Part shown: piece by piece, positions 15,958-24,221 of the stretch
Layout of the letters: every line of letters starts with the position of its first letter
Position numbering within the stretch: position 1 is the stretch's first letter
From: Bacteroidota bacterium
Lineage (GTDB): Bacteria; Bacteroidota; Bacteroidia; Flavobacteriales; Weeksellaceae
Direction: 5' to 3'
Assembly: GCA_023423715.1 (NCBI GenBank)
Contig: JAFAFC010000007.1
Coordinates: 62,001-126,000, forward strand
Length of the DNA stretch: 64,000 nucleotides
The notes under the pieces: generated by a model
Databases searched by the model: none
Told to the model about the DNA's origin: nothing
Seen by the model: only the letters and a program-made list of their open reading frames with translations
Translations under genes and position numbers: made by a program

Positions 15958-17184
15958 TCATTTCGTAGGTAAGGGTCGAATTTCGAAATCATTTTTCAGT
16001 AATCCTATCTTTAAATCGTTAATTAAGTCGATTTTTGATCCAGAAATCTCCAATTTTAGTTGATTTAATTTCTTTAAGTCTTGAATTTGCGTGTAGTATT
16101 CGTAAAATCCAAATGCGGCCAATTTTCCTTTTTCCAAGAATAAAAAAGCTTTTTCTCCAAGAGTTCTTCCTGGTAAAGACCAAATTTCGTTTCGTCCCTT
16201 CAAATCAACCAATTTCTTCAAAACCTCAACATCTTTAAATTTCTCTTGACTTGAAATATATTGAAGTGCTTTTCGAGCTTGTGTAACTGATTTGAATTTC
16301 AAAATAGGAACTTGTTCTTTATTAATACTCAATTTTTCAACGAGATATTTTTCTTTTCGATAAAACAAACCAATGGGAAACTTTTCTACTTTTTTAATCC
16401 CTTTGGATTTCATAAGCAATTTCGCAACGATTGCATTGCCCGCTAATTCATAATGAATTTGTTCGCATTGCTTCTGAACACTCTCCCAACGAACTGATTT
16501 TGAATTAAAAAGCTTTTTTGCTGACTTATTAATATCACTTACAAAATCGGAATAAAGGATCTTCCCTTTCTCATCTTGAAAGTAAATTAAACCTTTCTCA
16601 TTCGGCAAATCTTGAGTTAATTCTTTAACCTTATTAATGTAGGTTTTTGAGTTCGTTTCATCGTATTGCTTCTGAATAATTCCATTCTCGGAATCCTTGT
16701 TAATCAACAATTTAAATAAATCTAAAGTCGCTCTAGCGTCGCCACTTGCACGATGCGCTTCAAGTAATGGAATACCAACCGATTTCACTAATTTCCCAAG
16801 AGAATAACTTTCAGCTTCTGGAAGCAACTTCTTAGCTAAAGGGATCGTATCTAACGTATTGATTTTAAATTGATAACCTAGTTTTTTAAATTCTTGCCGA
16901 AGCATACGATAGTCAAAATCAATATTATGACCAACCAAAGTTGTTCCTTCAGTGATTTCGACGATTCTTTTGGCTATTTCATGAAATTTTGGTGCTGTTT
17001 TCACCATTTTTGGTGTAATTCCTGTCAATTTTTGCACAAAAGGGGTAATATCCGATTCGGGATTTACCAATGACATAAACTGATCGACAATTTCATGTCC
17101 ATCAAATTTAAAAATAGCAATATCTATGATGCTTTCTTGTCGGTAACCCGCACCGTTTCCTTCAATATCGACAATACTATACAT
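15958..17184 (-). CDS. DEDDh exonuclease fused to a degenerate GIY-YIG/UvrC-like region
   Basis: 408-aa protein. Residues 1-165 are a DnaQ-like 3'-5' exonuclease: the first carboxylates in YSIVDIEGNG, GHNIDFDYRML near residue 85, and the final HRASGDARA near 147, which is the DEDDh His/Asp pair. From about 195 the pattern resembles the GIY-YIG domain of Cho/UvrC hybrids (LPNEKGLIYFQDEKGKILYS), but the GIY and YIG tyrosine/glycine residues are altered, so nuclease activity of this half is doubtful. The C-terminal part resembles nothing I can name. It follows the HerA-like gene by 15 bases; both may act in DNA repair or end processing. Confidence 0.8.
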   Translation of the reverse strand: MYSIVDIEGNGAGYRQESIIDIAIFKFDGHEIVDQFMSLVNPESDITPFVQKLTGITPKMVKTAPKFHEIAKRIVEITEGTTLVGHNIDFDYRMLRQEFKKLGYQFKINTLDTIPLAKKLLPEAESYSLGKLVKSVGIPLLEAHRASGDARATLDLFKLLINKDSENGIIQKQYDETNSKTYINKVKELTQDLPNEKGLIYFQDEKGKILYSDFVSDINKSAKKLFNSKSVRWESVQKQCEQIHYELAGNAIVAKLLMKSKGIKKVEKFPIGLFYRKEKYLVEKLSINKEQVPILKFKSVTQARKALQYISSQEKFKDVEVLKKLVDLKGRNEIWSLPGRTLGEKAFLFLEKGKLAAFGFYEYYTQIQDLKKLNQLKLEISGSKIDLINDLKIGLLKNDFEIRPLPTK

Positions 17185-17199
17185 GCTTTTATTTTTCTT

Positions 17200-18720
17200 C
17201 TATCTTCCTTTTTTTAGTCCTAACATTCCTAAGATTGCTTTGGCTCCTTCACGCATCAATGTGTTGGTAAATGTTCTTCCGGCACTACTTTTCATCACCG
17301 TTTCAAACATTCCAGGCTCCTCTTTTACCGGTTTCACTTTCTCTTGTGGAGCAGCAGCAACCGCTGTTCCCATTCGATTGGACAAAATCTCGAATGCAGA
17401 TTCCTTATTTACTGCTTGCTCATATTTTGCCACCAAAGCTGAATTCTGCGTTAATTGAGTAACCTCAGCTGGTGAAAGAACATCCATTCTAGATTCTGGT
17501 GAAATCAAAAATGTATGAACAAGTGGCGTCGGAATTCCTTTTTCATCCAAAGCTGTAACAAACGCTTCACCAATTCCTAAATTTTGAATTAAATTTGCAG
17601 CGTCGTAAAACTCTGTAATTGGATAATTTTCAACAGCTTTCGTGATCTCCTTACGATCTTTCGCTGTAAACCCACGAAGCGCATGCTGAATTTTTAAACC
17701 CAACTGAGACAAAACGTTTTCAGGAACATCTCCCGGAATCTGAGTGATAAAATAAATCCCCACACCTTTGGAACGAATCAGTTTTACCATGGTTTCAATT
17801 TGCGAAAGCAAAGCTTTTGAAGCTTCATTGAAAATTAAATGTGCTTCGTCGATAAATAAAACCAATTTCGGCTTTCCAGAATCTCCTTCTTCTGGGAATG
17901 TCATATAAATTTCGGCAAAAAGTGACAACATAAACGTTGAAAACAATTGCGGCTGGTTTTGGATATTTCCAACTCGTAAAATATTTACAACACCTTTTCC
18001 ATCCCTTGTTTTCACCAAATCATCCACATCAAAACTCGGCTCCCCAAAAAATGTAGAAGCTCCTTGTTGTTCCAAAGCGACTATCGACCTTAAAATAGCA
18101 CCAAGAGAAGCTGGAGAAATAGATCCGTAGTTATTAGCCAAATCTGCTTTTCCGTCTTTAGAATCGGTAACGTATTGCAAAACTTTCTTCAAATCGTCCA
18201 AATCGATTAAAGGCAGTCCTTTATCATCACAATATTTAAAAACAATAGACATAATGCTACTTTGCGTATCATTAAGTCCTAAAATTTTACTTAACAAAAC
18301 AGGACCAAATTCGGTTACCGTAGCTCTAAGTTTCACCCCTTCTTCACCAGAAATGGACATCAACTCCACAGGAAAAGCTTGCGGCTCAAACGGCAATTCT
18401 GTTTTCGCATAACGTTCATCAATAATTGCGTTTCGGTTTCCAGGTTCTGCAATTCCAGAGAAGTCTCCTTTAATGTCTAATACTAAAGAAGGAATTCCGG
18501 CATGCGAAAGTTGCTCTACAAAAACTTGAATGGTTTTGGTTTTCCCGGTTCCCGTCGCTCCTGCAATTAAACCATGTCGGTTTATGGTTTTCAACGGAAT
18601 ACTTACATTAACCTCCTTCACCACTTCCCCATCTAAAATCCCTTTACCCAAAATAATACTCTCTCCTTTTGGAGTATATCGAGCGTTTAGTTCTTCAATA
18701 AATTTAGCCTTATCTGCCAT
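17200..18720 (-). CDS. HerA-like ATPase (DUF853 family)
   Basis: 506-aa FtsK/HerA-superfamily ATPase. Walker A GATGTGKT at 54-61, Walker B LVLFIDEAHLIF near 300, and sensor-like YFITQIPGDVPENVLSQLG. These match the DUF853 helicase-like family, which is widespread and poorly characterised. The C-terminal 90 residues are a low-complexity linker plus a Gly/Met-rich tail (EGAKAILGMLGLKKG), also typical. The downstream gene is the exonuclease fusion, 15 bases away, so they are likely cotranscribed. The substrate is unknown; DNA translocation is inferred from the fold. Confidence 0.85.
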   Translation of the reverse strand: MADKAKFIEELNARYTPKGESIILGKGILDGEVVKEVNVSIPLKTINRHGLIAGATGTGKTKTIQVFVEQLSHAGIPSLVLDIKGDFSGIAEPGNRNAIIDERYAKTELPFEPQAFPVELMSISGEEGVKLRATVTEFGPVLLSKILGLNDTQSSIMSIVFKYCDDKGLPLIDLDDLKKVLQYVTDSKDGKADLANNYGSISPASLGAILRSIVALEQQGASTFFGEPSFDVDDLVKTRDGKGVVNILRVGNIQNQPQLFSTFMLSLFAEIYMTFPEEGDSGKPKLVLFIDEAHLIFNEASKALLSQIETMVKLIRSKGVGIYFITQIPGDVPENVLSQLGLKIQHALRGFTAKDRKEITKAVENYPITEFYDAANLIQNLGIGEAFVTALDEKGIPTPLVHTFLISPESRMDVLSPAEVTQLTQNSALVAKYEQAVNKESAFEILSNRMGTAVAAAPQEKVKPVKEEPGMFETVMKSSAGRTFTNTLMREGAKAILGMLGLKKGR

Positions 18721-18808
18721 CGTTTTGTTTTTGTAAAAATGAATTCAACGGATAAAAGTACTAAAAAATGTCATTGCAAAAGTCGGTTTCCTCCTGCTCT
18801 TTTTTTCG

Positions 18809-18816
18809 TAACTTTG
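18809..18816 (+). promoter_or_regulatory. Promoter -7 box of the GreA-like gene
   Basis: TAACTTTG, exact TAnnTTTG match, 23 bases before the ATG at 18840. It excludes the upstream in-frame start at 18768. Confidence 0.5.
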
Positions 18817-18839
18817 TTAGTCACGCTAAACGTCACATT

Positions 18840-19286
18840 ATGAAACGCACCGAAATCTTAAATCGCATTATCGAAGAACAAAAAAAAGTGATTGCTAATA
18901 TGCAGCAAACAGTTGATCGATACGTCAATGCATCAGATTTGGACGAGGATAGCACGATTGATCCCGATGATTTATCAAGACAAGCGGAATTTAAAGATCT
19001 TCAACTGCGATTCGAAGCGTTGTTAAAGGAAGCAAAAGACAATTTGACTTTAGTAGAAAAGCAACTTCCCAAAGAAGAACATGAAATTGTTGAAAACGGT
19101 TCGTTAATAGAACTGAAAAATCATTTCGTTTTTGTGGGAATTTCGGTACCAAAATTTACGTTAGATAAGAAAGAAGTAATTTCCATTTCGGCAGAAGCGC
19201 CTATTTATCAAGAATTCAAAAACAAGAAAAAAGGAGATTCGGTTCAGTTTGCTGGTGCTGAAGATCAAATCTTGGCTCTTTATTAA
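18840..19286 (+). CDS. GreA/GreB-like transcription elongation factor
   Basis: 148-aa protein with an N-terminal helical hairpin (about 1-80) carrying an acidic tip segment (DLDEDSTIDPDDLS), and a C-terminal FKBP-like domain (about 85-148) of the kind found in Gre factors. Gre factors stimulate transcript cleavage in backtracked RNA polymerase using acidic residues at the coiled-coil tip. It is diverged from canonical GreA, so it may instead be a secondary-channel factor of other function. The start at 18840 follows a promoter box; the frame is open further upstream but that part lies ahead of the promoter. Confidence 0.65.
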   Translation: MKRTEILNRIIEEQKKVIANMQQTVDRYVNASDLDEDSTIDPDDLSRQAEFKDLQLRFEALLKEAKDNLTLVEKQLPKEEHEIVENGSLIELKNHFVFVGISVPKFTLDKKEVISISAEAPIYQEFKNKKKGDSVQFAGAEDQILALY

Positions 19287-19369
19287 ATCAACACTACTTT
19301 AATTATTGATACTTATTGAAGAAGAATCCTAATGTAACCAAAGTCACCGTGCATCAATAATTACTTTTT

Positions 19370-19377
19370 TACCTTTG
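19370..19377 (+). promoter_or_regulatory. Promoter -7 box of the sulfur module
   Basis: TACCTTTG, exact TAnnTTTG match, 10 bases before the tauE-like ATG at 19388; the expected 5' leader is only a few bases. Confidence 0.5.
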
Positions 19378-19387
19378 TACTATAATT

Positions 19388-20182
19388 ATGGAATACTTAG
19401 GATATTTTTTCGCAATCATTATTGGATTGGTCATGGGACTTATCGGCGGCGGCGGCAGCATATTAAGCGTCCCGGTTTTCGTGTATCTTTTCCATTATGA
19501 TGCAATTACAGCAACAGGATATTCTCTTTTTGTGGTAGGAATCACCAGTCTTTTTGGGGCTGGCGGTTTTATGAAAGAGAAATTGGTTAATTACAAAACA
19601 GCCTTTCTTTTCGGAATACCTTCTATATTAGGAGTCCTTTTTTCAAGAAGAGTTATTTTACCTCACTTACCCCATTATATTATTAACAAATGGGGAATCG
19701 TCTTAACCAAAGAAACGTTTTTGCTTCTGTTATTTGCGGTTTTGATGCTGATTTCGTCCTACAAGATGATTTCAAAAGCCGATCGCAGCATCATTAGAAA
19801 AGCAACTGATATTAACTTCACCTTACTGATCTCTCAAGGACTTTTGGTAGGAATTATTACTGGATTAATTGGCGCAGGCGGCGGTTTCTTAATTGTTCCG
19901 GCTTTGGTGATGCTTCTTAAACTAAATATGAAAGAAGCTGTTGCTACTTCCTTATTTATTATATCGATGAACTCTTTAATCGGGTTTGGAAGCTCGATGG
20001 ACAAACTCCTTGTTGACTGGAACTTTTTACTGATATTTTCCGCGCTATCTATTGCTGGAATTATTGTTGGCGTTAGGCTAGCAAAGAAAATTGAAGGGAA
20101 AAAACTACGCCCATTTTTTGGCTGGTTTGTCCTTATTATGGGGATTTACGTCATCCTTCGCGAAACCATATTTCAAGGATAG
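19388..20182 (+). CDS. TauE/SafE family sulfite/anion exporter
   Basis: 264-aa inner membrane protein with seven to eight hydrophobic segments and the duplicated glycine-rich motifs of the family: GLIGGGGSILSVPV (about 19-32) and GLIGAGGGFLIVPALVM (about 160-176). TauE/SafE proteins are proposed to export sulfite, sulfoacetate or similar anions. It is the first gene of a cluster with an MBL-rhodanese fusion, two rhodaneses and a thioredoxin, which fits export of sulfite formed by persulfide oxidation. Confidence 0.9.
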   Translation: MEYLGYFFAIIIGLVMGLIGGGGSILSVPVFVYLFHYDAITATGYSLFVVGITSLFGAGGFMKEKLVNYKTAFLFGIPSILGVLFSRRVILPHLPHYIINKWGIVLTKETFLLLLFAVLMLISSYKMISKADRSIIRKATDINFTLLISQGLLVGIITGLIGAGGGFLIVPALVMLLKLNMKEAVATSLFIISMNSLIGFGSSMDKLLVDWNFLLIFSALSIAGIIVGVRLAKKIEGKKLRPFFGWFVLIMGIYVILRETIFQG

Positions 20183-20251
20183 ACGAATTCAATAGAAAAT
20201 AAACAAAATTGTATGCTATTTGCTAAAAATATTAATTAGAAATTTTTTAAA

Positions 20252-21664
20252 ATGAAAATTGAACAAATATACACGGGTTGTCTGGCTCAAGGAGCGTATT
20301 ATATCGTTTCGGAAAACGAAGCGGTAATTATTGATCCTTTACGAGAAGTACAGCCGTATCTCGATCGTTTAGAAAAAGATCAGGTAACTTTAAAATATAT
20401 TTTTGAAACACATTTCCACGCAGATTTCGTTTCTGGACATTTAGATTTAAGTCAGAAAACAGGTGCGCCTATCGTTTACGGACCAACGGCAAATCCGGAT
20501 TTCGATGCTATTATCGCAGAGGATAACCAAGTTTTTGAGGTTGGAAAAATTAAAATTAAGGTTTTGCACACTCCAGGACACACGATGGAAAGTTCTACCT
20601 TCTTACTTATTGATGAAGAAGGGAAAGAAACAGCGATTTTCTCCGGAGACACCCTATTTTTAGGTGACGTAGGAAGACCAGACCTTGCACAAAAAGCTGC
20701 GAGTATGACTCAAGAAGAGTTGGCTGGACTTCTTTATGACAGCTTAATGAACAAGATTATGCCTCTTGGCGATGATGTAACTGTATATCCAGCTCATGGT
20801 GCAGGCTCGGCTTGTGGTAAGAAAATGCAAAAGGAAACGGTAGATACATTAGGCAATCAAAAGAAAACCAATTACGCTTTAAATCAACCTAATAAAGAAA
20901 CATTTATCAAAGAAGTTTTAGATGGTTTGGCTCCGCCGCCACAATATTTCGGAATGAATGTAGCGATGAATAAGAGTGGTTATCAAAGTTTTGATGAAGT
21001 TAAAAAAACAGCCTTAAAAGCAATTCATGCTAATGATTTTGAAAATGTTGCGGAAGATACTGGAGCATTAATTTTAGATACGCGTCCCGCAGCAGATTTT
21101 CATAAAGGATTTGTTCCAAACTCCATTAACATTGGTTTAAAAGGGGATTTTGCACCATGGGTTGGCGCGATGATCGTTGATGTAAAACAACCAATTTTGT
21201 TAGTTACAGAAAATGGAAACGAAGAAGAAGCGGTAACAAGATTAGCTCGTGTTGGTTTTGATAATGTCGTAGGATATCTTGATGGAAGTTTTGATGCGTG
21301 GAAAAATGCAGGTAAAGAAGTAGACACTATTCATAGAATTACGCCTGCCGATTTTGCAGCAGAATATAATGAAAACAGCAAGGTCATAGACGTAAGAAAA
21401 CCGTCTGAATACGAGGCAGAACACGTTAACGATGCATTCAATAAACCTTTGGATTATATTAACGAATGGGCAAATACGATAGATGATACGGAGCATTTCT
21501 TCTTGCATTGCGCTGGAGGATATCGAAGCATGATTGCGGCAAGTATTTTAAATTCTAGAGGAATTCGAAATTTCACAGAAATCGAAGGCGGATTTAATGG
21601 AATCAAAAATGCAGAAAAAATCCCGACCACGGATTTCGTTTGTCAATCTAAAGTTTTCAAATAA
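20252..21664 (+). CDS. MBL-fold persulfide dioxygenase-like / double rhodanese fusion
   Basis: 470-aa protein. Residues 1-240 are a metallo-beta-lactamase domain: THFHADFVSGH (53-63), HTPGHTMESS and FSGDTLFLGDVGRPDL, as in ETHE1-type persulfide dioxygenases and CstB. Two rhodanese domains follow. The first (about 265-350) lacks an active-site cysteine (ILLVTENGNEEEAV) and is probably structural. The second (about 365-460) is intact with HCAGGYRS. Expected role: oxidise or transfer sulfane sulfur from persulfides in the cytoplasm, giving sulfite or thiosulfate. The stop codon overlaps the start of the next rhodanese gene by one base (TAATG). Confidence 0.9.
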   Translation: MKIEQIYTGCLAQGAYYIVSENEAVIIDPLREVQPYLDRLEKDQVTLKYIFETHFHADFVSGHLDLSQKTGAPIVYGPTANPDFDAIIAEDNQVFEVGKIKIKVLHTPGHTMESSTFLLIDEEGKETAIFSGDTLFLGDVGRPDLAQKAASMTQEELAGLLYDSLMNKIMPLGDDVTVYPAHGAGSACGKKMQKETVDTLGNQKKTNYALNQPNKETFIKEVLDGLAPPPQYFGMNVAMNKSGYQSFDEVKKTALKAIHANDFENVAEDTGALILDTRPAADFHKGFVPNSINIGLKGDFAPWVGAMIVDVKQPILLVTENGNEEEAVTRLARVGFDNVVGYLDGSFDAWKNAGKEVDTIHRITPADFAAEYNENSKVIDVRKPSEYEAEHVNDAFNKPLDYINEWANTIDDTEHFFLHCAGGYRSMIAASILNSRGIRNFTEIEGGFNGIKNAEKIPTTDFVCQSKVFK

Positions 21665-22044
21665 TGAAGCATCTTATCATTTTATTGGTTTTTACATTTT
21701 CCCTAATCGGTTGTAAAACAGCTAAATCTCTTGAAAGACCAGCTGGCGACATCAAGGAAATTGTTGTGGACAATGAAACCCTTCTAGTAGATGTACGAAT
21801 TCCAGAAGAATTCAAAGCAGAAACCGCATCAACTAAAGCTATAAATATCCCTTTAGCTGAACTAGAAAAAAACATAGACAAAATAAAATCTCACAAAAAA
21901 GTGGTGGTTTTTTGTAATAAAGGTCGTCAAGCGGATCAAGCAATGGAAATTTTGTTGAAAAACGGAGCAACCAATGTTTATGATGGAACGACATGGCGCA
22001 ATGTAAAAGCCATTATTGAAGAATCAAAAACCAAGAAAGACTAA
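21664..22044 (+). CDS. Rhodanese-like lipoprotein
   Basis: 126-aa sulfurtransferase-type domain behind a lipoprotein signal (LIGC, Cys17). The active-site loop is VFCNKGRQADQA, with the catalytic cysteine and a CxxxxR geometry, and the start of the domain has LLVDVRIPEEF. Because of the signal it should work in the periplasm, separating it from the cytoplasmic rhodaneses in the same operon. Overlaps the MBL-rhodanese stop codon. Confidence 0.85.
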   Translation: MKHLIILLVFTFSLIGCKTAKSLERPAGDIKEIVVDNETLLVDVRIPEEFKAETASTKAINIPLAELEKNIDKIKSHKKVVVFCNKGRQADQAMEILLKNGATNVYDGTTWRNVKAIIEESKTKKD

Positions 22045-22048
22045 AATC

Positions 22049-22357
22049 ATGTTGGACTTTTTTAAAAACCTTTTTGGAAAATCGGTAGATTATAAAGATT
22101 TAAAATCTCGAGGAGCACAGATAATTGATGTTCGCACGACAACCGAATTTCAAAATGGTCATATTAAACAATCGCAAAACATTCCGTTGCAGGATTTAAA
22201 ACTAGCTTCGGAAAAGTTAGATTTGAAAAAGCCCATCATCACTTGTTGCGCAAGTGGCGTTCGTAGCGCTTCGGCAAAAAGCATTTTACAAAATGCTGGA
22301 TTCGAAGTTTATAACGGCGGTGGATGGCAAAGTCTTCAAAAGAAATTAAATTCTTAA
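22049..22357 (+). CDS. Single-domain rhodanese (cytoplasmic)
   Basis: 102-aa rhodanese with active-site loop CCASGVRSASA and IIDVRTTTEF at the domain start. No signal peptide. The ATG at 22049 is 4 bases after the previous stop; the frame is open 11 codons further upstream but those overlap the previous gene. Part of the sulfur operon; probably a sulfane-sulfur carrier passing sulfur between the MBL fusion and thioredoxin. Confidence 0.85.
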   Translation: MLDFFKNLFGKSVDYKDLKSRGAQIIDVRTTTEFQNGHIKQSQNIPLQDLKLASEKLDLKKPIITCCASGVRSASAKSILQNAGFEVYNGGGWQSLQKKLNS

Positions 22358-22397
22358 TTGAGCTAGATTTCTTTGTATAACATTAAAAAAAGAAAGT

Positions 22398-22697
22398 ATG
22401 TCACAAAAATTTCAAGAACTAATACAATCTGAAAGACCCGTTCTTATAGACTTTTTTGCAGCTTGGTGTCAACCATGCAAAGTGCAGTCATCGGTTTTGA
22501 ACACAGTAAAAGATAACGTTGGTGATAGCGCACGAATTATTAAAATTGATATCGACCAATACCCACAAATCGCTGCTGATAACGGCGTTCGAGGCGTCCC
22601 TACCCTTGCTATTTATAAGAATGGCGAGTTACTATGGAAAGCCAGCGGTGTTCATGATGTTAATACGTTAACAGATTTAATAAAACAATATCAATAA
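22398..22697 (+). CDS. Thioredoxin-family protein
   Basis: 99-aa protein with the redox motif WCQPC (AAWCQPCKVQSS) and the cis-Pro segment GVRGVPTLAIYKNG. The canonical thioredoxin motif is WCGPC; Gln in place of Gly may tune the redox potential. As last gene of the sulfur cluster it could reduce rhodanese-bound persulfide. A terminator follows at 22706-22733. Confidence 0.9.
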   Translation: MSQKFQELIQSERPVLIDFFAAWCQPCKVQSSVLNTVKDNVGDSARIIKIDIDQYPQIAADNGVRGVPTLAIYKNGELLWKASGVHDVNTLTDLIKQYQ

Positions 22698-22705
22698 TAA
22701 CAAAG

Positions 22706-22733
22706 AAAAACGCACTTAATTAGGGCGTTTTTT
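22706..22733 (+). terminator. Terminator of the sulfur module
   Basis: AAAAACGC ... GCGTTTTTT, short stem with T-run, right after the thioredoxin stop codon. Confidence 0.7.
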
Positions 22734-22856
22734 AGTTCAAAACACAAGTAAAACAACAATCATACCGTTCATTTTCAGCGAGATACATTATTTATATAAT
22801 TATAGATATCATTTATAAGGTTTATAGATATGTTAAAAAATCTTAAGAAAAAAAAC

Positions 22857-22887
22857 AGCCGCAATGTCCTATAAGGGCGCTGCGGCT
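22857..22887. other. Strong orphan hairpin in a 339-base gene-free stretch
   Basis: AGCCGCA and TGCGGCT pair, an AT/GC internal loop follows, then GTCCT/AGGGC pair around ATA. A-rich sequence precedes it and AATTTTTTC follows, so it could terminate in either direction. No gene needs it, as the thioredoxin gene already has a terminator 150 bases earlier. The stretch 22698-23036 otherwise holds only AT-rich sequence and the nlpC-gene promoter. It may end an unannotated small RNA. Confidence 0.5.
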
Positions 22888-22981
22888 AATTTTTTCTTTA
22901 ACATAAGTAAAATCTATGTTAAAATGTGTTAAAATAGAGTTGGCATCATCCGAGAATTAAGCCCCCCTGACCATCATTGTC

Positions 22982-22989
22982 TACTTTTG
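22982..22989 (+). promoter_or_regulatory. Promoter -7 box of the NlpC/P60 gene
   Basis: TACTTTTG, exact TAnnTTTG match, 47 bases before the ATG at 23037. It shows that the longer open frame starting at 22977 is not the real start. Confidence 0.5.
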
Positions 22990-23036
22990 CTATGTCATTA
23001 ACAAAAAATAATTCTAACACGGATAATCAAATATAT

Positions 23037-23717
23037 ATGAAGAAAAGAGTTTTGTTTTATATAACAGCAATCGTCACTTTTTTTTCGCTTCAATCTTGTG
23101 TGACTAATTACGTTGTCTCTGAACCTATTTCATACAAAGCAAATGCCAAACTTTCTACTATCCCGTCGAAAAGTTTGAATAACATAAAAACCGCTCTTAA
23201 TTCTGAAAATTCAATTGACGCAACTCTAGCGAACATTGAAAAAACAAATAAAGAAATTGAGAAAACAGGTCTTAACTTATATAACGAAAAAATCACTGAA
23301 CTTCTAGCAGAAGCTGATACATACCTAGGAACTCCTTACCGTTACGGTGGTACAACGAGAAGTGGTATCGACTGTTCAGCATTTGTTCTTTCTGTTTTTG
23401 GTGCAACTATGGGAATCCAATTACCAAGAGTAGCAGCATCTCAAGCGCAAGAAGGAGAGCGTATTTCTAAAGATGAGTTGAAGAAAGGAGATTTAGTTTT
23501 CTTCGCACATAGCAAAAGAATTGCGCACGTAGGTATCGTTCATGAAGTTAATAAGGAAACTGGTGAAGTGAAGTTCATTCACTCGGCAACCTCAAGAGGT
23601 GTGATGGTTTCTTCTTTAGATGATAAATATTGGGGACCTCGTTACCGTTTCGCTCAAAGAGTAATCAATGAAAATCATATTAGCGATTACCAATCATTAG
23701 CAAAGAATTTGAACTAA
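23037..23717 (+). CDS. NlpC/P60 family peptidoglycan hydrolase lipoprotein
   Basis: 226-aa cell-wall endopeptidase type protein. The start at 23037 gives a lipoprotein signal ending in LQSC (Cys21). The catalytic NlpC/P60 domain covers about 95-215: GTPYRYGGTTRSGIDCSAFV carries the nucleophile Cys, HVGIVHE the His, and FIHSATSRGV the third polar residue. Such enzymes cut peptide cross-links in peptidoglycan during growth. The gene stands alone between two terminators. Confidence 0.9.
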   Translation: MKKRVLFYITAIVTFFSLQSCVTNYVVSEPISYKANAKLSTIPSKSLNNIKTALNSENSIDATLANIEKTNKEIEKTGLNLYNEKITELLAEADTYLGTPYRYGGTTRSGIDCSAFVLSVFGATMGIQLPRVAASQAQEGERISKDELKKGDLVFFAHSKRIAHVGIVHEVNKETGEVKFIHSATSRGVMVSSLDDKYWGPRYRFAQRVINENHISDYQSLAKNLN

Positions 23718-23736
23718 GATAAATAATTGAATAATG

Positions 23737-23764
23737 ATCCGCTTTCTCACCAAAAGCGGATTTT
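23737..23764 (+). terminator. Terminator of the NlpC/P60 gene
   Basis: ATCCGCTTT ... AAAGCGGAT stem (9 bp) followed by TTTT. Confidence 0.8.
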
Positions 23765-23780
23765 TATTGAAAAATAGTTG

Positions 23781-23788
23781 TATTTTTG
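23781..23788 (+). promoter_or_regulatory. Promoter -7 box of the Cys-rich gene (leaderless)
   Basis: TATTTTTG ends 4 bases before the ATG at 23793, predicting an mRNA that starts at the initiation codon. Confidence 0.5.
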
Positions 23789-23792
23789 ACCT

Positions 23793-24152
23793 ATGAAATT
23801 TTGGATTAAGCTAATTACTTTATGCCTTTGCTGGACAATCACCGTATTGCCAGTCCAAAATTTCTATGCCCAAAGCCATTCCGCTTCAACAGAATGCTGT
23901 ACTTCTGAAAAAGAAAGCGAATGCTGCGAGAAAGATCCTATTAAAAAAGACGAAAAACATCAAGAAAAATGCAACGATTGTTGTGCGACAGCACACCACT
24001 GTCCTGCATGTTTCGTTTATGTTTCCAAGTTAGTAGATACGGATACTTCTCAAGCGTCTATTTCATTACGAAATAACCCTAAATTTCTATACAAAACCCC
24101 TTTTGTATATTCACTAACCTCATCGATTTGGCAACCGCCTAAAATAGCTTAA
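23793..24152 (+). CDS. Cysteine/histidine-rich exported protein, probably metal-related
   Basis: 119-aa protein with a signal peptide (about 1-26, ending in NFYAQ). The next 60 residues hold Cys pairs and His: ECCTSEKESECCEK, KCNDCCATAHHCPACF. The pattern suggests binding of copper or a similar soft metal in the periplasm. It lies 69 bases upstream of a TonB receptor with heavy-metal domains, which supports a metal role. No family can be named. A dyad sequence lies between the two genes. Confidence 0.65.
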   Translation: MKFWIKLITLCLCWTITVLPVQNFYAQSHSASTECCTSEKESECCEKDPIKKDEKHQEKCNDCCATAHHCPACFVYVSKLVDTDTSQASISLRNNPKFLYKTPFVYSLTSSIWQPPKIA

Positions 24153-24165
24153 TTACACACGAAAC

Positions 24166-24192
24166 TGAATGTTCCCAATGGGAATACATTCA
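24166..24192. promoter_or_regulatory. Dyad upstream of the HMA-TonB receptor
   Basis: TGAATGT-TCCCA and TGGGA-AT-ACATTCA form a near-perfect inverted repeat (7 + 5 bp). It is followed by ACATTTTTG, so it may be a weak terminator of the Cys-rich gene or an operator in front of the receptor gene. Confidence 0.4.
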
Positions 24193-24221
24193 ACATTTTT
24201 GTATAATTAATCTATTTATAA

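Noticed and set aside
18768..18839. Longer N-terminus of the GreA-like protein
   Set aside because: That start lies upstream of the promoter box TAACTTTG.
22977..23036. Longer N-terminus of the NlpC/P60 protein
   Set aside because: It would start inside the promoter box and bury the lipoprotein signal.
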